Assembly (NCBI RefSeq): GCF_020176955.2 | Contig: NZ_JAIUCZ020000001.1 | Span: 1,178,001-1,242,000, forward strand | Source of the DNA: Nocardia sp. alder85J | GTDB lineage: Bacteria; Actinomycetota; Actinomycetes; Mycobacteriales; Mycobacteriaceae | Direction: 5' to 3' | DNA length: 64,000 nt | Part shown: piece after piece, positions 44,865 through 52,840 of the stretch | Position numbering within the stretch: the stretch's first letter is position 1 | How the letters are laid out: every line of letters starts with the position of its first letter | Translations under genes and position numbers: made by a program | Notes under the pieces: generated by a model | Told to the model about the DNA's origin: nothing | The model's input: only the letters and a program-made list of their open reading frames with translations | Databases searched by the model: none

Positions 44865-45692
44865 GTGATCGCCTATTCTGCCATGCTCGACGTCCCGCGT
44901 GAACTGGTCGACTACGTGTCGCGGCTGCTGGCCGGTGAACGCCGCCGACTCGGCACCCGCCGCGGTACCCGCGCACTGACCCCGTGGAAGCAAGCGGTGT
45001 TCGTGCTGGCCTGGATGCGCAAACGCGACGACGTGGCGATTCTCGGCACCGGATTCGGTCTCGGCCGCTCCACCGCGTACCGGTACCGCGACGAAGGCGT
45101 GAAAGTCCTTGCCGCCCAAGCACCCGAACTCCGCGAAGCCCTCGAACGAGCCGCCGCCGAAGGCATGGCCTACGTCATCCTCGACGGGAAGATCTTCGAG
45201 ACCGACCGCGTCGGCGAGAAGACCGTCAGCGTGAAAGACGAGGTCATCGACCTGTGGTACTCCGGGAAAGCCCGCACCCAGGGCGCGAACATCCAAGCGG
45301 TATCCAGTCCGCAGGGAATCCCGCTGTGGGTCAGCGACGAAAACCCCGGCTCGATCCACGACATCAACGCCGCCCGGGAACTGGTCTTCGCCGACCTCTA
45401 CCGGGCCGCAACACATCTGAACCTGCCCACCCTCGCCGACAGCGGCTACGAAGGCGCCGGCATCGGCGTCCACACCCCTGTCAAACAGCCGCCCGGAGAA
45501 CATCTGCATGTCGACAACCGCGCCTACAACGCCTTGCTCCGTGGCATGCGTGCCCTCGGCGAACGCGGGTTCGCGCTGCTCAGTCAACGCTGGAGGGCGC
45601 TGCAGCGCATCACCATCAGCCCCGAACGAGCCGGCGGCCTCGTGAAAGCCGCTCTCGTACTCACACAATTCGAACATCAAATGATCTCATGA
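44865..45692 (+). CDS. IS5-family transposase
   Basis: A 275-residue DDE transposase that cuts and joins the element ends. D107 (YVILDGKIFETD), D192 (LADSGYEGAG) and E233 (ALGERGFALLSQ) are the likely catalytic triad. An N-terminal helix-turn-helix region reads GTGFGLGRSTAYRYRDEG. The start is GTG 44865 with AGAGGA six bases upstream. It stays open to 19 bp before the right inverted repeat and appears functional. Confidence 0.92.
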   Translation: MIAYSAMLDVPRELVDYVSRLLAGERRRLGTRRGTRALTPWKQAVFVLAWMRKRDDVAILGTGFGLGRSTAYRYRDEGVKVLAAQAPELREALERAAAEGMAYVILDGKIFETDRVGEKTVSVKDEVIDLWYSGKARTQGANIQAVSSPQGIPLWVSDENPGSIHDINAARELVFADLYRAATHLNLPTLADSGYEGAGIGVHTPVKQPPGEHLHVDNRAYNALLRGMRALGERGFALLSQRWRALQRITISPERAGGLVKAALVLTQFEHQMIS

Positions 45693-45695
45693 AAG

Positions 45696-45711
45696 TCGCT
45701 GGGATCACCTC
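45696..45711 (-). repeat. IS right terminal inverted repeat
   Basis: TCGCTGGGATCACCTC, the exact inverted copy of the left end, followed by the ATT target duplication at 45712-45714. Confidence 0.9.
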
Positions 45712-46148
45712 ATTACCTAGATATTTACGACCAGCACCTACGCGGCGAGATGACCAAGGAAACGGCGATTCATGAAATGGGGCAGAAATATGCCGAGGAA
45801 CGACAATCTGACGGACGTAGCTACCGTGACCGCTTCGTAGGCGAATACGAAGGTATCTTCGATCAAAATCCCATGGACGAGGTCTTCGCGGAACACGGGC
45901 CGTTCAACGTCAAGGTGAACTGGCCCGGCGGAGATCCATAGCGTCGATCCAAGATGCCGGTGCGATCGTTGAACCAAGCATCCAAGCGCGGGGCTCCAAC
46001 GCGATCGGCAGGCACCGATCGACCGCACCGCCTCACCGATGCGTCAGCATGATCGACTCGGTGGAGGCGCTGGACGCCGCGGGCGACGAGCCCGGGGCCC
46101 AGGCCGCCTACCCCGCCCGGCCCGAGCCCGCGGCCCGCTGAACCGGCA

Positions 46149-46565
46149 TCAGCCCTCCGGCGGCGGATCCGCGGCGAACTCTTCCAGCACACGGGGATTC
46201 GCGTAATCGCGGAACAGGACGATGTGCCCGTCGCGGATCCGCAGGACCTGGATCGAGGTCGTCGCGAACGACCGGCCCGTCGTGGTCAGCGTGCCCGACG
46301 CCCGCAGTTCCACGACGACCACCTCCGGATCCTCGGTCCGGTACAGCTCGACGATCTCGTAATCGTCCAGCCGCAGCGGCGAATCCACCACGCGGCGGGT
46401 GTACTCGCGAATGGCCTCCCGCCCCTCCAGCCGCACGGGAACTCCCGCGAACGGCGACTCGATGACGGCATCGAGGGCATACAACTCGGCGAGGCCGTCG
46501 ACATCTCCGGCCAGGGTCAGCTGGCGGCGCCGGTCCAGGACATCGACAGCGGTAATGGCGGACAT
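46149..46565 (-). CDS. SnoaL/NTF2-like protein
   Basis: A 138-residue alpha+beta-barrel protein of the SnoaL-like/ketosteroid isomerase superfamily. The pocket-forming pattern ELYALDAVIESPFAG, EGREAIREYTRRVV and HIVLFRDYANP is typical. The enzymatic role is unknown. GGGAGA precedes the ATG. It is divergent from a TetR gene, with a palindrome between them. Confidence 0.85.
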   Translation of the reverse strand: MSAITAVDVLDRRRQLTLAGDVDGLAELYALDAVIESPFAGVPVRLEGREAIREYTRRVVDSPLRLDDYEIVELYRTEDPEVVVVELRASGTLTTTGRSFATTSIQVLRIRDGHIVLFRDYANPRVLEEFAADPPPEG

Positions 46566-46590
46566 GTCAGCGATCTCCCTCGAATTTCAT

Positions 46591-46604
46591 TGAACAACTG
46601 TTCA
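46591..46604. promoter_or_regulatory. TetR operator candidate
   Basis: TGAACA-AC-TGTTCA has perfect six-base arms around two bases, and TTGAAC follows. It lies 26 bp upstream of the SnoaL start and 56 bp from the TetR start, a suitable place to control both divergent genes. Confidence 0.65.
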
Positions 46605-46659
46605 TTGAACGACGGTACAACCAAAAGGAAGGCGCGGTCAACCTGCGTAGGATGAGCCG

Positions 46660-47241
46660 ATGACCACCCCGCGGCCCGGTTCACGAGCCGAACAGCGACA
46701 ACGCAGCGAGGCGCGCATCCTCGCCGCGGCCGCCGAGGTCTTCTTCGCCGACGGGTACGAGCGCGCCACCATCCGCGCCGTCGCCGCGGCCGCGGGTGTG
46801 GAAGCCGGACTGGTCATGCACTATTTCGGATCCAAGCAGGAACTGTTCCGGCGGGTGCTCGAGGCCGCGCCGAGCCCCGAGGTCGCCGCGGCGCCGGGAC
46901 AGGCCACCGAGCAGATCCTCGCCAACCTCGCCGAACGGCTGACCGACGAACCGGTGGCCTCCTTGAGCATGTTCCGCTCCATGCTGACCAACCCCGAGGC
47001 CGCCACCGCCGCCGGCGCCGCCATGGCCCGCTACCGGGACCAGATCGCCCACACCATTCCCGCCGACGACGCCGACCTGCGCGCCGCGGTCGTGAGCGCC
47101 CTCATCCTCGGCGTCATGGTGTCCCGGCACCTCGTCAAATCCGACGAACTCGCCGACGCCGACCCGGACCACATCATCGACGTGCTCCGCCCCTGCCTGA
47201 TCGCCCTGACCGCGGGTGACGCCCCGGATCCGGCCGCGTGA
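46660..47241 (+). CDS. TetR-family regulator
   Basis: A 193-residue regulator. The helix-turn-helix reads [20 protein letters not shown] with FGSKQELFRRV, at about 25-70. The C-terminal part resembles the TetR_C_17 type found in mycobacteria. TAGGAT lies six bases before the ATG and there is no ribosome-binding site, so the transcript is probably leaderless. Confidence 0.92.
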   Translation: MTTPRPGSRAEQRQRSEARILAAAAEVFFADGYERATIRAVAAAAGVEAGLVMHYFGSKQELFRRVLEAAPSPEVAAAPGQATEQILANLAERLTDEPVASLSMFRSMLTNPEAATAAGAAMARYRDQIAHTIPADDADLRAAVVSALILGVMVSRHLVKSDELADADPDHIIDVLRPCLIALTAGDAPDPAA

Positions 47242-47383
47242 ACCCGCTCACGATTCGGACCGCGATGTCGAATTCTGTTGACGGGCAACAGATTACGCAT
47301 TCGAGCCTGGCCGGTTCCGCTCGGCGGCGGGACGGTGACCTCGCGCGGCGTATGCCGCTGCCCGCGCCGGGTGAGCGGCCCGA

Positions 47384-48658
47384 TCAGGACGGGCAGGTGG
47401 CGGTGAATTCGAAGGGCTCGGTCGTGGCAGGGGAGCCGTCGAGGCCTGCGGTGCCGGTCATCCGGTAGGTGTCGCCGGTCTTCACCACCTCGGCGGTGCC
47501 CACGACATCCTTCTGGTACCACCATGATTCGCCCCGGCTGTCGCGGACGGCGAGGATCGCCGACCGGGGCTGTGGCGGATCGGTGGCGGTCACCTCGGCG
47601 GCGAGCGGGCTGCCGGAGATCTGGATGCTGACGGCGCCGTTCGCGGTGGCGCAGTGGACCGCGCCGTCGGGGTGCTGGTCGACACCGTTCAGCGTGACCA
47701 CGGTCCGAGCGGTTCCCTGCGGGGTGGTAACGGCGGCCGGTGTCGCGTCGGTGGCCGCGGCGGCCGCCGGTAGCTCCAGCACGGCCGCGTCGGCGGCGGT
47801 CACGTAGATGTCGCCGGCGGTGTCCACGGCCAACTGGTCCGGTTTCGACAGGTGGGTGAACGGAACCACCGTCGCGGTGGTCGCGCCCGCGGCGAGTCGC
47901 AGTATCCGATCGTTGTCGCGGTCGGCGACGTAGACGGTTCCCTTCGCGTCGACCGCCACCGCGCGGGCCGCGGCGAGCCCGGGGAACGGCAGCACCGTCG
48001 AGGCCGTCGCGCCCGGGGTGAGCTTCTGCACCCGGCGCAGGTCGGCGATGTAGACGTTGCCGACGGCGTCCACCGCGACACCCTCGGGCGCGGACAGACC
48101 GGGGAAGGGCAGCACGGCCGGGGCGGCGGCACCCGGCGCGAGTTTCAGCACCCGGTTGCCGGGCGTGTCGGTGACGTAGACGGTGCCCGCGCCGTCGACG
48201 GCCACACCGCCGATCGACCCGATCCCGGTGAACGGCAAGGTGGTCGGCGCATCCGAGCCCGAGGCCACCTTCACCACCTTCGGGCCGTAGGACACGTACA
48301 GCGTGCCCGCGGTGGCGGCGATCGGGCCGATGCTCCCGGATCCGGTGAACGGCAGGATGTCCGGGCTCCCGGAGCCGGCCGCCAGCCAGAGCACCCGGCC
48401 GCCGGCGGCACCACCGCGATCGCTGACGAACACGTCGCCGTCCTTGTCCACCGCGATTCCGCCCGGGTCGGTGAGGCCGGTGAACGGCAGCGCGGCCGGT
48501 TGCGCGGACGTAGCGGCGGGGGCACCCGCGGTGGAGGTGAGGGGGCCGGCCCGCAGCGCGGGTTTCACGGAATCCCTGCTCCCGCAACCGGTTGCCGCGA
48601 CCGCGGCGATCATCGCGACGGCGGCGAGCACCGCCGTCGAACGGCCGATGGAATACAT
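47384..48658 (-). CDS. Lipoprotein: NHL beta-propeller fused to an LpqH-like domain
   Basis: A 424-residue exported lipoprotein. The signal peptide ends in the lipobox AATGC (Cys about 25). Residues about 55-310 hold six NHL-type blades (LPFTGL, then GIAVD or GVAVD, then VYVTD or VYVAD, then RVLKLA), closely like the extracellular sensor of mycobacterial PknD. Residues about 320-424 match the 19-kDa antigen LpqH fold: VVTLNGVDQHPDGAVHCATA, VSIQISGSP and ending FEFTATCPS, with two cysteines. No kinase domain is attached. AGAGGAGA precedes the ATG. It is probably surface-exposed. Confidence 0.85.
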   Translation of the reverse strand: MYSIGRSTAVLAAVAMIAAVAATGCGSRDSVKPALRAGPLTSTAGAPAATSAQPAALPFTGLTDPGGIAVDKDGDVFVSDRGGAAGGRVLWLAAGSGSPDILPFTGSGSIGPIAATAGTLYVSYGPKVVKVASGSDAPTTLPFTGIGSIGGVAVDGAGTVYVTDTPGNRVLKLAPGAAAPAVLPFPGLSAPEGVAVDAVGNVYIADLRRVQKLTPGATASTVLPFPGLAAARAVAVDAKGTVYVADRDNDRILRLAAGATTATVVPFTHLSKPDQLAVDTAGDIYVTAADAAVLELPAAAAATDATPAAVTTPQGTARTVVTLNGVDQHPDGAVHCATANGAVSIQISGSPLAAEVTATDPPQPRSAILAVRDSRGESWWYQKDVVGTAEVVKTGDTYRMTGTAGLDGSPATTEPFEFTATCPS

Positions 48659-48782
48659 CGCGGCGAATCTCCTCTGCGCAGCGAACGAGTGACCCCACGG
48701 CGGGCCCGCGTCCACGACAATCGTCGCCGCCGGAGGTCACCGTCGGGTCACGGCGGCCGCGTTCGGCCTGCCGACAGCGGAT

Positions 48783-49052
48783 TCACGCTGTCCCGGAACG
48801 GCCTTCGCGCCATCGCGTGACGGCGGTCAGCACCGCCTCCTCGTCCTCGACGGCGTGCGCGCCGGAGGCTCGGATGGCGCCGAGCACGATTCCGTCGTCG
48901 GCCTGGCGCACGACGATCACCGCGCCGCCGACATCGAGGACGGCGACGGCCAGCGGCGGGAACCCGCGCTCGTCGCCGACCGCCAGCGCGGCGTCCACCA
49001 GCCGATCCGCATCGGCGAGCGAAAGTCCGGGCAGGCGTGGGGTTTCGGTCAT
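48783..49052 (-). CDS. GlcG/HbpS (DUF336) protein, internally shortened
   Basis: An 89-residue in-frame protein. It starts like DUF336 proteins (SLADADRLVDAALAVGDERG, VAVLDVGGAVIVV) and ends like them (LGAIRASGAHAVEDEEAV). About 50 residues that normally lie between these parts are absent after residue 50. Either a reduced form or the result of an in-frame deletion, likely non-functional for heme or small-molecule binding. There is no clear ribosome-binding site. Confidence 0.65.
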   Translation of the reverse strand: MTETPRLPGLSLADADRLVDAALAVGDERGFPPLAVAVLDVGGAVIVVRQADDGIVLGAIRASGAHAVEDEEAVLTAVTRWREGRSGTA

Positions 49053-49112
49053 GGATCGAAACCAGCCGGGACCGTACCGCCGACGGCTCGCGGTGTCGCG
49101 CAATGGTACCGG

Positions 49113-49127
49113 TACGTTTCGAACGTA
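49113..49127. promoter_or_regulatory. Palindrome upstream of the GlcG-like gene
   Basis: TACGTT-TCG-AACGTA has perfect six-base arms. It lies in the 214-bp divergent spacer between the GlcG-like gene and the GAF gene. A possible operator. Confidence 0.45.
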
Positions 49128-49165
49128 TCTCGCAGCCGTATCCGATGATACTTCCGCGTTAACAC

Positions 49166-49235
49166 ACGGGATCCCAAAACCACCTCTGTTGACAGCGCCG
49201 CCACCCGAATCCACCCTGATTACGGGATCCCAAAA
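49166..49235 (+). promoter_or_regulatory. Direct repeats before the GAF/permease/amidase operon
   Basis: ACGGGATCCCAAAA occurs at 49166-49179 and 49222-49235, 56 bp apart. Each holds the palindrome GGGATCCC. TTGACA at 49190-49195 lies between them. The arrangement suggests two sites for one dimeric regulator around the operon promoter. Confidence 0.6.
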
Positions 49236-49266
49236 TCGGGTTCGGATCCGACGGAAGGCGTGGGAG

Positions 49267-49806
49267 ATGAGTACAGCGGGCCGGGAGGGACCGGGCACGG
49301 CGCCGACTACACCGGAGGCCGTATCTGACAGCGGCACTGCACATTTCGTCGATGCCGGGGCGAGTGCGCTGCTGTCGCGGATGCAGGCGGTGGTCGAGGG
49401 GCTACGGGCCGGGACCGCCGCCGATCGCACGACGCTGCGGATCGACCTGCCCGAGGCGGGTTGTTCGGTGGCCACCTGTGCGGCCGAGTCGTGTGCCGCC
49501 GGGGTGCGATCCATCCGGCGGGACGCGAGTCTGCCGCAGCGCGACCTGGAGACCGTGCGCTGGATCGAGCAGCACCGCACCCTGTTGGTGCAGCCGGATT
49601 TCTCGGTGCCGCCGCATCCGCCGCAGGCGCTGCTCGAGGTGTACGGGGTCGGCGCGCAGATGCTCGCACCGATCGTTCGTGACGGCGTGATGGTGGCGTG
49701 GCTGTCGGTGCACAGCATGGCCGAACGTCCCTGGTCCGAGGCGGATCGAGCGGCGGTGACCGCGGCCGCGGAGCGGATCGGGGACCTGCTCTCGTACTCG
49801 GAATAA
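49267..49806 (+). CDS. GAF-domain protein
   Basis: A 179-residue protein with one GAF-like sensor domain over about residues 25-175 (RTTLRIDLPEAGCSVATCAA, LLEVYGVGAQMLAPIVRDG, AWLSVHSMAERPWSEADRAA). It has no output domain. Four cysteines lie in a short stretch (CSVATCAAESCAAGVR plus one upstream region), an unusual density. It heads an operon with a permease and an amidase and may sense their substrate. Confidence 0.8.
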   Translation: MSTAGREGPGTAPTTPEAVSDSGTAHFVDAGASALLSRMQAVVEGLRAGTAADRTTLRIDLPEAGCSVATCAAESCAAGVRSIRRDASLPQRDLETVRWIEQHRTLLVQPDFSVPPHPPQALLEVYGVGAQMLAPIVRDGVMVAWLSVHSMAERPWSEADRAAVTAAAERIGDLLSYSE

Positions 49807-49844
49807 CCCCCGAATATCGAATATCGAGTAACCGAGGATATGTC

Positions 49845-51173
49845 ATGTCGACGAACACCCACGAAGTACATCTGGATTTCACCGAGGAGTACGAGCACGA
49901 ACCGGTACCGATGCAGGCGCGTCGCAGTCTTTCCTCGATCGCGGCGGTGTGGTTCGGATTCCCGATGAACCTCGGCAACACCGTATTCGGCGGTGTCATC
50001 GTCTACAACCTGGGCACGGTGGCCGGGCTCAGCGCGATCCTGCTGGGCAATCTCGCGCTGTTCGGCTATGTCGGAGCCCTGAGTTTCATCGCCGGCCGTA
50101 CCGGGCGCAGCTTCTCGCTCCAGGCCGCGGCGACCTTCGGTGACCGCGGCCGGATCATCGCGGCGGCCTTCCTCGCCACCGTGGTGCTCGGCTGGTTCTC
50201 CTTCCAGATCGGGCTCACCGGAACCACATTGCGCGGCGCGCTGGGCTGGTCGGCGGTGGCGGCCGCGATCATCGGCGGCGTGCTCTACACCGCGGTCACC
50301 ATCGTCGGGATCCGCGCGCTGTCGTGGCTGGGGATGATCGCCGCGCCGCTGTTCCTCGTGCTGGCCGTCGTCGCGCTGATCTTCGGGGCCTCGCACGGCT
50401 CGATGTCGTTCGGCGACATCGTCTCCTATCACGGGGCCGGGACGACATTGTCGTTCGGCGCGGCGGTCAGCATCGTGATCGCCGGATTCGCCGATTCCGG
50501 CACCATGACCGCGGACTTCACCCGCTGGTCCAGCAGCGGACGCTCCGCGGTGGCGGCGACCTTCACCGCGTTCCCGGTGGCGAACTTCCTCGCCTACGCT
50601 ATCGGCGGCCTGGTGGTCGCCGTCGGCGGCTCCAAGGACCCGGCCACCGACGGTGGCGGCTTCCTGGATCTGCTCACCGGTCACGGTGTCGCGCTGACGG
50701 CCGTCGCGGTGGTGTTCGTCTTCATCAACCTCGGCTCGGTGGCGTCGCACTGCCTCTACAACGGCGCGGTCGGCTGGTCGGGCATCACGAAGTTCCGGAT
50801 GCGCACGGTCGCGATCGTGCTCGGCGTCGTGGGCCTGATCGTCGCGGCCACCGGCGTGTGGTCCTCTTTCCTCGACTGGCTGAACCTGCTGGGCATCTTC
50901 GTGCCGCCGATCGGCGCGGTGCTGATCATGGATCAGCTGGTCCTGCGCCGCGATTCGATCGCCGCGCTCGCCTACCGGCCCACCGCGTTCGCCGCCTGGG
51001 CGCTCGGCGCGGCGGCGGCCACCGCCTCGCACTACCTGGTGACCGGATCGATCGACTCGCTGGTCGGAATCGTCGCGGCCGCAGTGGCTTACGCGGTACT
51101 GGAACCCGCCCGGCGGTACGCCGCGGCGCGGCGGACGACGGCGCCCGCGGCCGTTTCGAGCGTGGCGGCGTGA
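49845..51173 (+). CDS. NCS1-family (cytosine/purine-type) permease
   Basis: A 442-residue membrane transporter with about 12 helices, of the NCS1 type. The N-terminal pattern SLSSIAAVWFGFPMNLGNTV and TADFTRWSSSGRS are characteristic. Substrates in the family include nucleobases, hydantoins and allantoin. GAGGA ends six bases before the ATG at 49845. The amidase that follows suggests an imported amide. Confidence 0.9.
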   Translation: MSTNTHEVHLDFTEEYEHEPVPMQARRSLSSIAAVWFGFPMNLGNTVFGGVIVYNLGTVAGLSAILLGNLALFGYVGALSFIAGRTGRSFSLQAAATFGDRGRIIAAAFLATVVLGWFSFQIGLTGTTLRGALGWSAVAAAIIGGVLYTAVTIVGIRALSWLGMIAAPLFLVLAVVALIFGASHGSMSFGDIVSYHGAGTTLSFGAAVSIVIAGFADSGTMTADFTRWSSSGRSAVAATFTAFPVANFLAYAIGGLVVAVGGSKDPATDGGGFLDLLTGHGVALTAVAVVFVFINLGSVASHCLYNGAVGWSGITKFRMRTVAIVLGVVGLIVAATGVWSSFLDWLNLLGIFVPPIGAVLIMDQLVLRRDSIAALAYRPTAFAAWALGAAAATASHYLVTGSIDSLVGIVAAAVAYAVLEPARRYAAARRTTAPAAVSSVAA

Positions 51174-52624
51174 CGGCCCCGACCGCGGTGGAATCGGCCC
51201 GGCTGGTCGCCGCCGGCGAACTGACACCGACCGAGCTGGTCGAGGCGGCCCTGGCCCGGCTGGCCGACACCGATCCGGTGCTGCACGCGTTCTGCACCCC
51301 GACCCCGGAGATCGCCCGGGAACGGGCGCGCCGGGTCGAACGGCAGCTGCGCGACGGGACCGCGGGCCCGCTGGCGGGCATTCCCTATGCCGTCAAGGAT
51401 CTGCTCTGCACCAAGGGAATTCGCACCACCTCGGGCTCGGTGGCCTACGCGGACTTCGTCCCCGACACCGACGACATCTCGGTCGAACGGCTCGACGGCG
51501 CCGGTGCGGTCAGCCTCGGCAAGACCAACGCCAGCGAATTCGGCTACAGCGCCTCCGGCCGCAATCCACTGTTCCCCGAGACCGTCAACCCGTGGGATCA
51601 CCGCCGCACCCCCGGCGGGTCGAGTGCCGGTTCGGCGGCGGCGGTCGCGGCGGGCATCGTTCCCTTCGCCCTGGGCAGTGACGGCGGCGGTTCGATCCGG
51701 ATCCCGGCCGCGCTCACCGGCCTGGTCGGTTTCAAACCGTCGATGGGCCGGGTGCCGGTGTACCCGGGCTGCCGCGATCACCGCTATCCCGGTGTATCCG
51801 GCTGGGAGAGCATCGAACACATCGGCCCGCTGGCGACCACCGTCGCCGACATCGCCTTCGTGATGCACGCGCTGGCCGGGCCCGATCCCCGCGACCGGCA
51901 CACCGTCCCGGGCGGTGACGTCGACTGGCTCACCACGACAACCGATCCCGGTCCGCGCGGGCTGCGCATCGGATACACCCCCGACTACGGCTACCTGGCC
52001 GTGGATCCGGAGGTGCGGGCCGCCGCCGACCGCGCCGCCGCCCTGTTCGCCGCCGAACTCGGCGCCCACGTCGAATATTTCGTGCCCACGTGGCCGGATC
52101 CGGCGCCACATTTCACCGCCCTCATCATGTCCGAGACCGACCTGGTCGGAATGCGGGCGATGGCCACCGAACTCGGTGACCGGATGTCCGGGCACCTGGT
52201 CCGAATGCTCCGCCACGACTGGACCGCAGAGGATTTCACGCAGGCTCTGCTGATGCGCAAGCAGGTCGTCAACGACATGGTCACGCAGATGCGGCGTTTC
52301 GACCTGATCCTCAGCCCCACCAGCGCCGTCCCCGCCTTCGAACTCGGCATCGAGGGCCCGGCCCGCATCGACGACCGCGAGGTGACACCCACCGCCTGGC
52401 AGGGATTCACCCCCATCGCCAACCTGACCGGCCAGCCCGCCGTCAGCCTGCCGGCGGGAACCACCGCCGCGGGCCTGCCGGTGGGGATCCAGCTGATCGG
52501 CCCGCACCTCGGCGACGCCACCGTACTGGCCGCCGCCGCGGCCTACGAACGCGCGGCACGCGACTCGGGCATGTGGACCCAACCGGCCGGGCTGCCGCGG
52601 GAACGGCGGGTGCGATCGTCGTGA
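51170..52624 (+). CDS. Amidase-signature family hydrolase
   Basis: A 484-residue amidase. The Ser-cisSer-Lys triad is intact: K76 (IPYAVKDLL), S151 ([10 protein letters not shown]) and S175 ([12 protein letters not shown]). The 24-residue spacing between the serines is the family norm. The start is GTG 51170, overlapping the permease stop by four bases. It probably hydrolyses the amide taken up by the permease. The exact substrate cannot be read. Confidence 0.93.
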   Translation: MTAPTAVESARLVAAGELTPTELVEAALARLADTDPVLHAFCTPTPEIARERARRVERQLRDGTAGPLAGIPYAVKDLLCTKGIRTTSGSVAYADFVPDTDDISVERLDGAGAVSLGKTNASEFGYSASGRNPLFPETVNPWDHRRTPGGSSAGSAAAVAAGIVPFALGSDGGGSIRIPAALTGLVGFKPSMGRVPVYPGCRDHRYPGVSGWESIEHIGPLATTVADIAFVMHALAGPDPRDRHTVPGGDVDWLTTTTDPGPRGLRIGYTPDYGYLAVDPEVRAAADRAAALFAAELGAHVEYFVPTWPDPAPHFTALIMSETDLVGMRAMATELGDRMSGHLVRMLRHDWTAEDFTQALLMRKQVVNDMVTQMRRFDLILSPTSAVPAFELGIEGPARIDDREVTPTAWQGFTPIANLTGQPAVSLPAGTTAAGLPVGIQLIGPHLGDATVLAAAAAYERAARDSGMWTQPAGLPRERRVRSS

Positions 52625-52651
52625 CGCTGTGGGGAGGACACGCCAGGCGGT

Positions 52652-52840
52652 GTGCCGCATACGCAGCGCATGCACTCGGAACGGTTCTTCGACGACCGCC
52701 GCAAGCTGGTGGACTTCGAGGACGACATGCTGGTGCAGTGCCCGCAGTGCGGCAGGACCGCCCATGTGACACCGGCGCCAGAACACGTCGGTCGCCCAGG
52801 TCGCATGCCCGGGGTATGCGAACATATGTTCTATGACTGA
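52652..52840 (+). CDS. Short zinc-ribbon-like protein or remnant
   Basis: Sixty-two codons (or 56 from ATG 52670) reading RFFDDRRKLVDFEDDMLVQC, then PQCGRTAHVT and VCEHMFYD. CPQC and a lone later Cys suggest half of a zinc ribbon. I believe longer Nocardia-type proteins share this start, so it may be a truncated gene. It ends inside the LexA-box/dinB start region. Confidence 0.45.
   Translation: MPHTQRMHSERFFDDRRKLVDFEDDMLVQCPQCGRTAHVTPAPEHVGRPGRMPGVCEHMFYD
52818..52833 (+). promoter_or_regulatory. LexA (SOS) box at the dinB start
   Basis: GCGAACATATGTTCTA matches the actinobacterial LexA consensus TCGAACnnnnGTTCGA in the CGAAC-N4-GTTC core. It ends exactly at the dinB ATG, so LexA binding would block initiation of a short-leader transcript. 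This supports damage-inducible expression. Confidence 0.75.

Larger units (their letters stand above)
44725..45711 (+). mobile_element. IS5-family insertion sequence (ISL2-like), complete
   Basis: A 987-bp element with 16-bp perfect terminal inverted repeats (GAGGTGATCCCAGCGA at 44725-44740 and its complement at 45696-45711). ATT is duplicated on both sides (44722-44724 and 45712-45714). It encodes one DDE transposase. The length, ends and three-base ANT-type target site fit the ISL2 subgroup of IS5. Both ends, the duplication and the reading frame are intact, so the insertion looks recent. Confidence 0.9.
43968..45941 (+). pseudogene. Metallopeptidase-type polymorphic toxin gene split by an insertion sequence
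   Basis: Before the insertion, 252 codons run from TTG 43968: a charged, Gly/Thr-rich linker region, then SAILHEVGHAHPKS with the zinc motif HEVGH, then FRDEGQAVFHEVEGLHEIAD. The element at 44725-45711 creates a premature TGA. Joining GATT (44721-44724) to ACCTAG (45715) restores PQDYLDIYDQHLRGEMTKET and IHEMGQKYAEERQ down to TAG 45941, giving about 327 residues. The pattern matches C-terminal metallopeptidase domains of polymorphic toxins. No secretion domain or immunity gene is recognised. Confidence 0.75.

Noticed and set aside
45949..46141. Immunity gene for the toxin
   Set aside because: Frames after the toxin are short and Arg/Pro/Ala-rich with no start signal or fold-like pattern.
47238..47468. 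A frame overlapping the TetR stop by GTGA
   Set aside because: Coupling looks attractive but the product has no domain character and runs into the antisense of the lipoprotein gene.
49698..49844. Upstream extension of the NCS1 permease
   Set aside because: The added part is antisense-like out-of-frame reading of the GAF gene; the ATG at 49845 has its own GAGGA site and the family's start.
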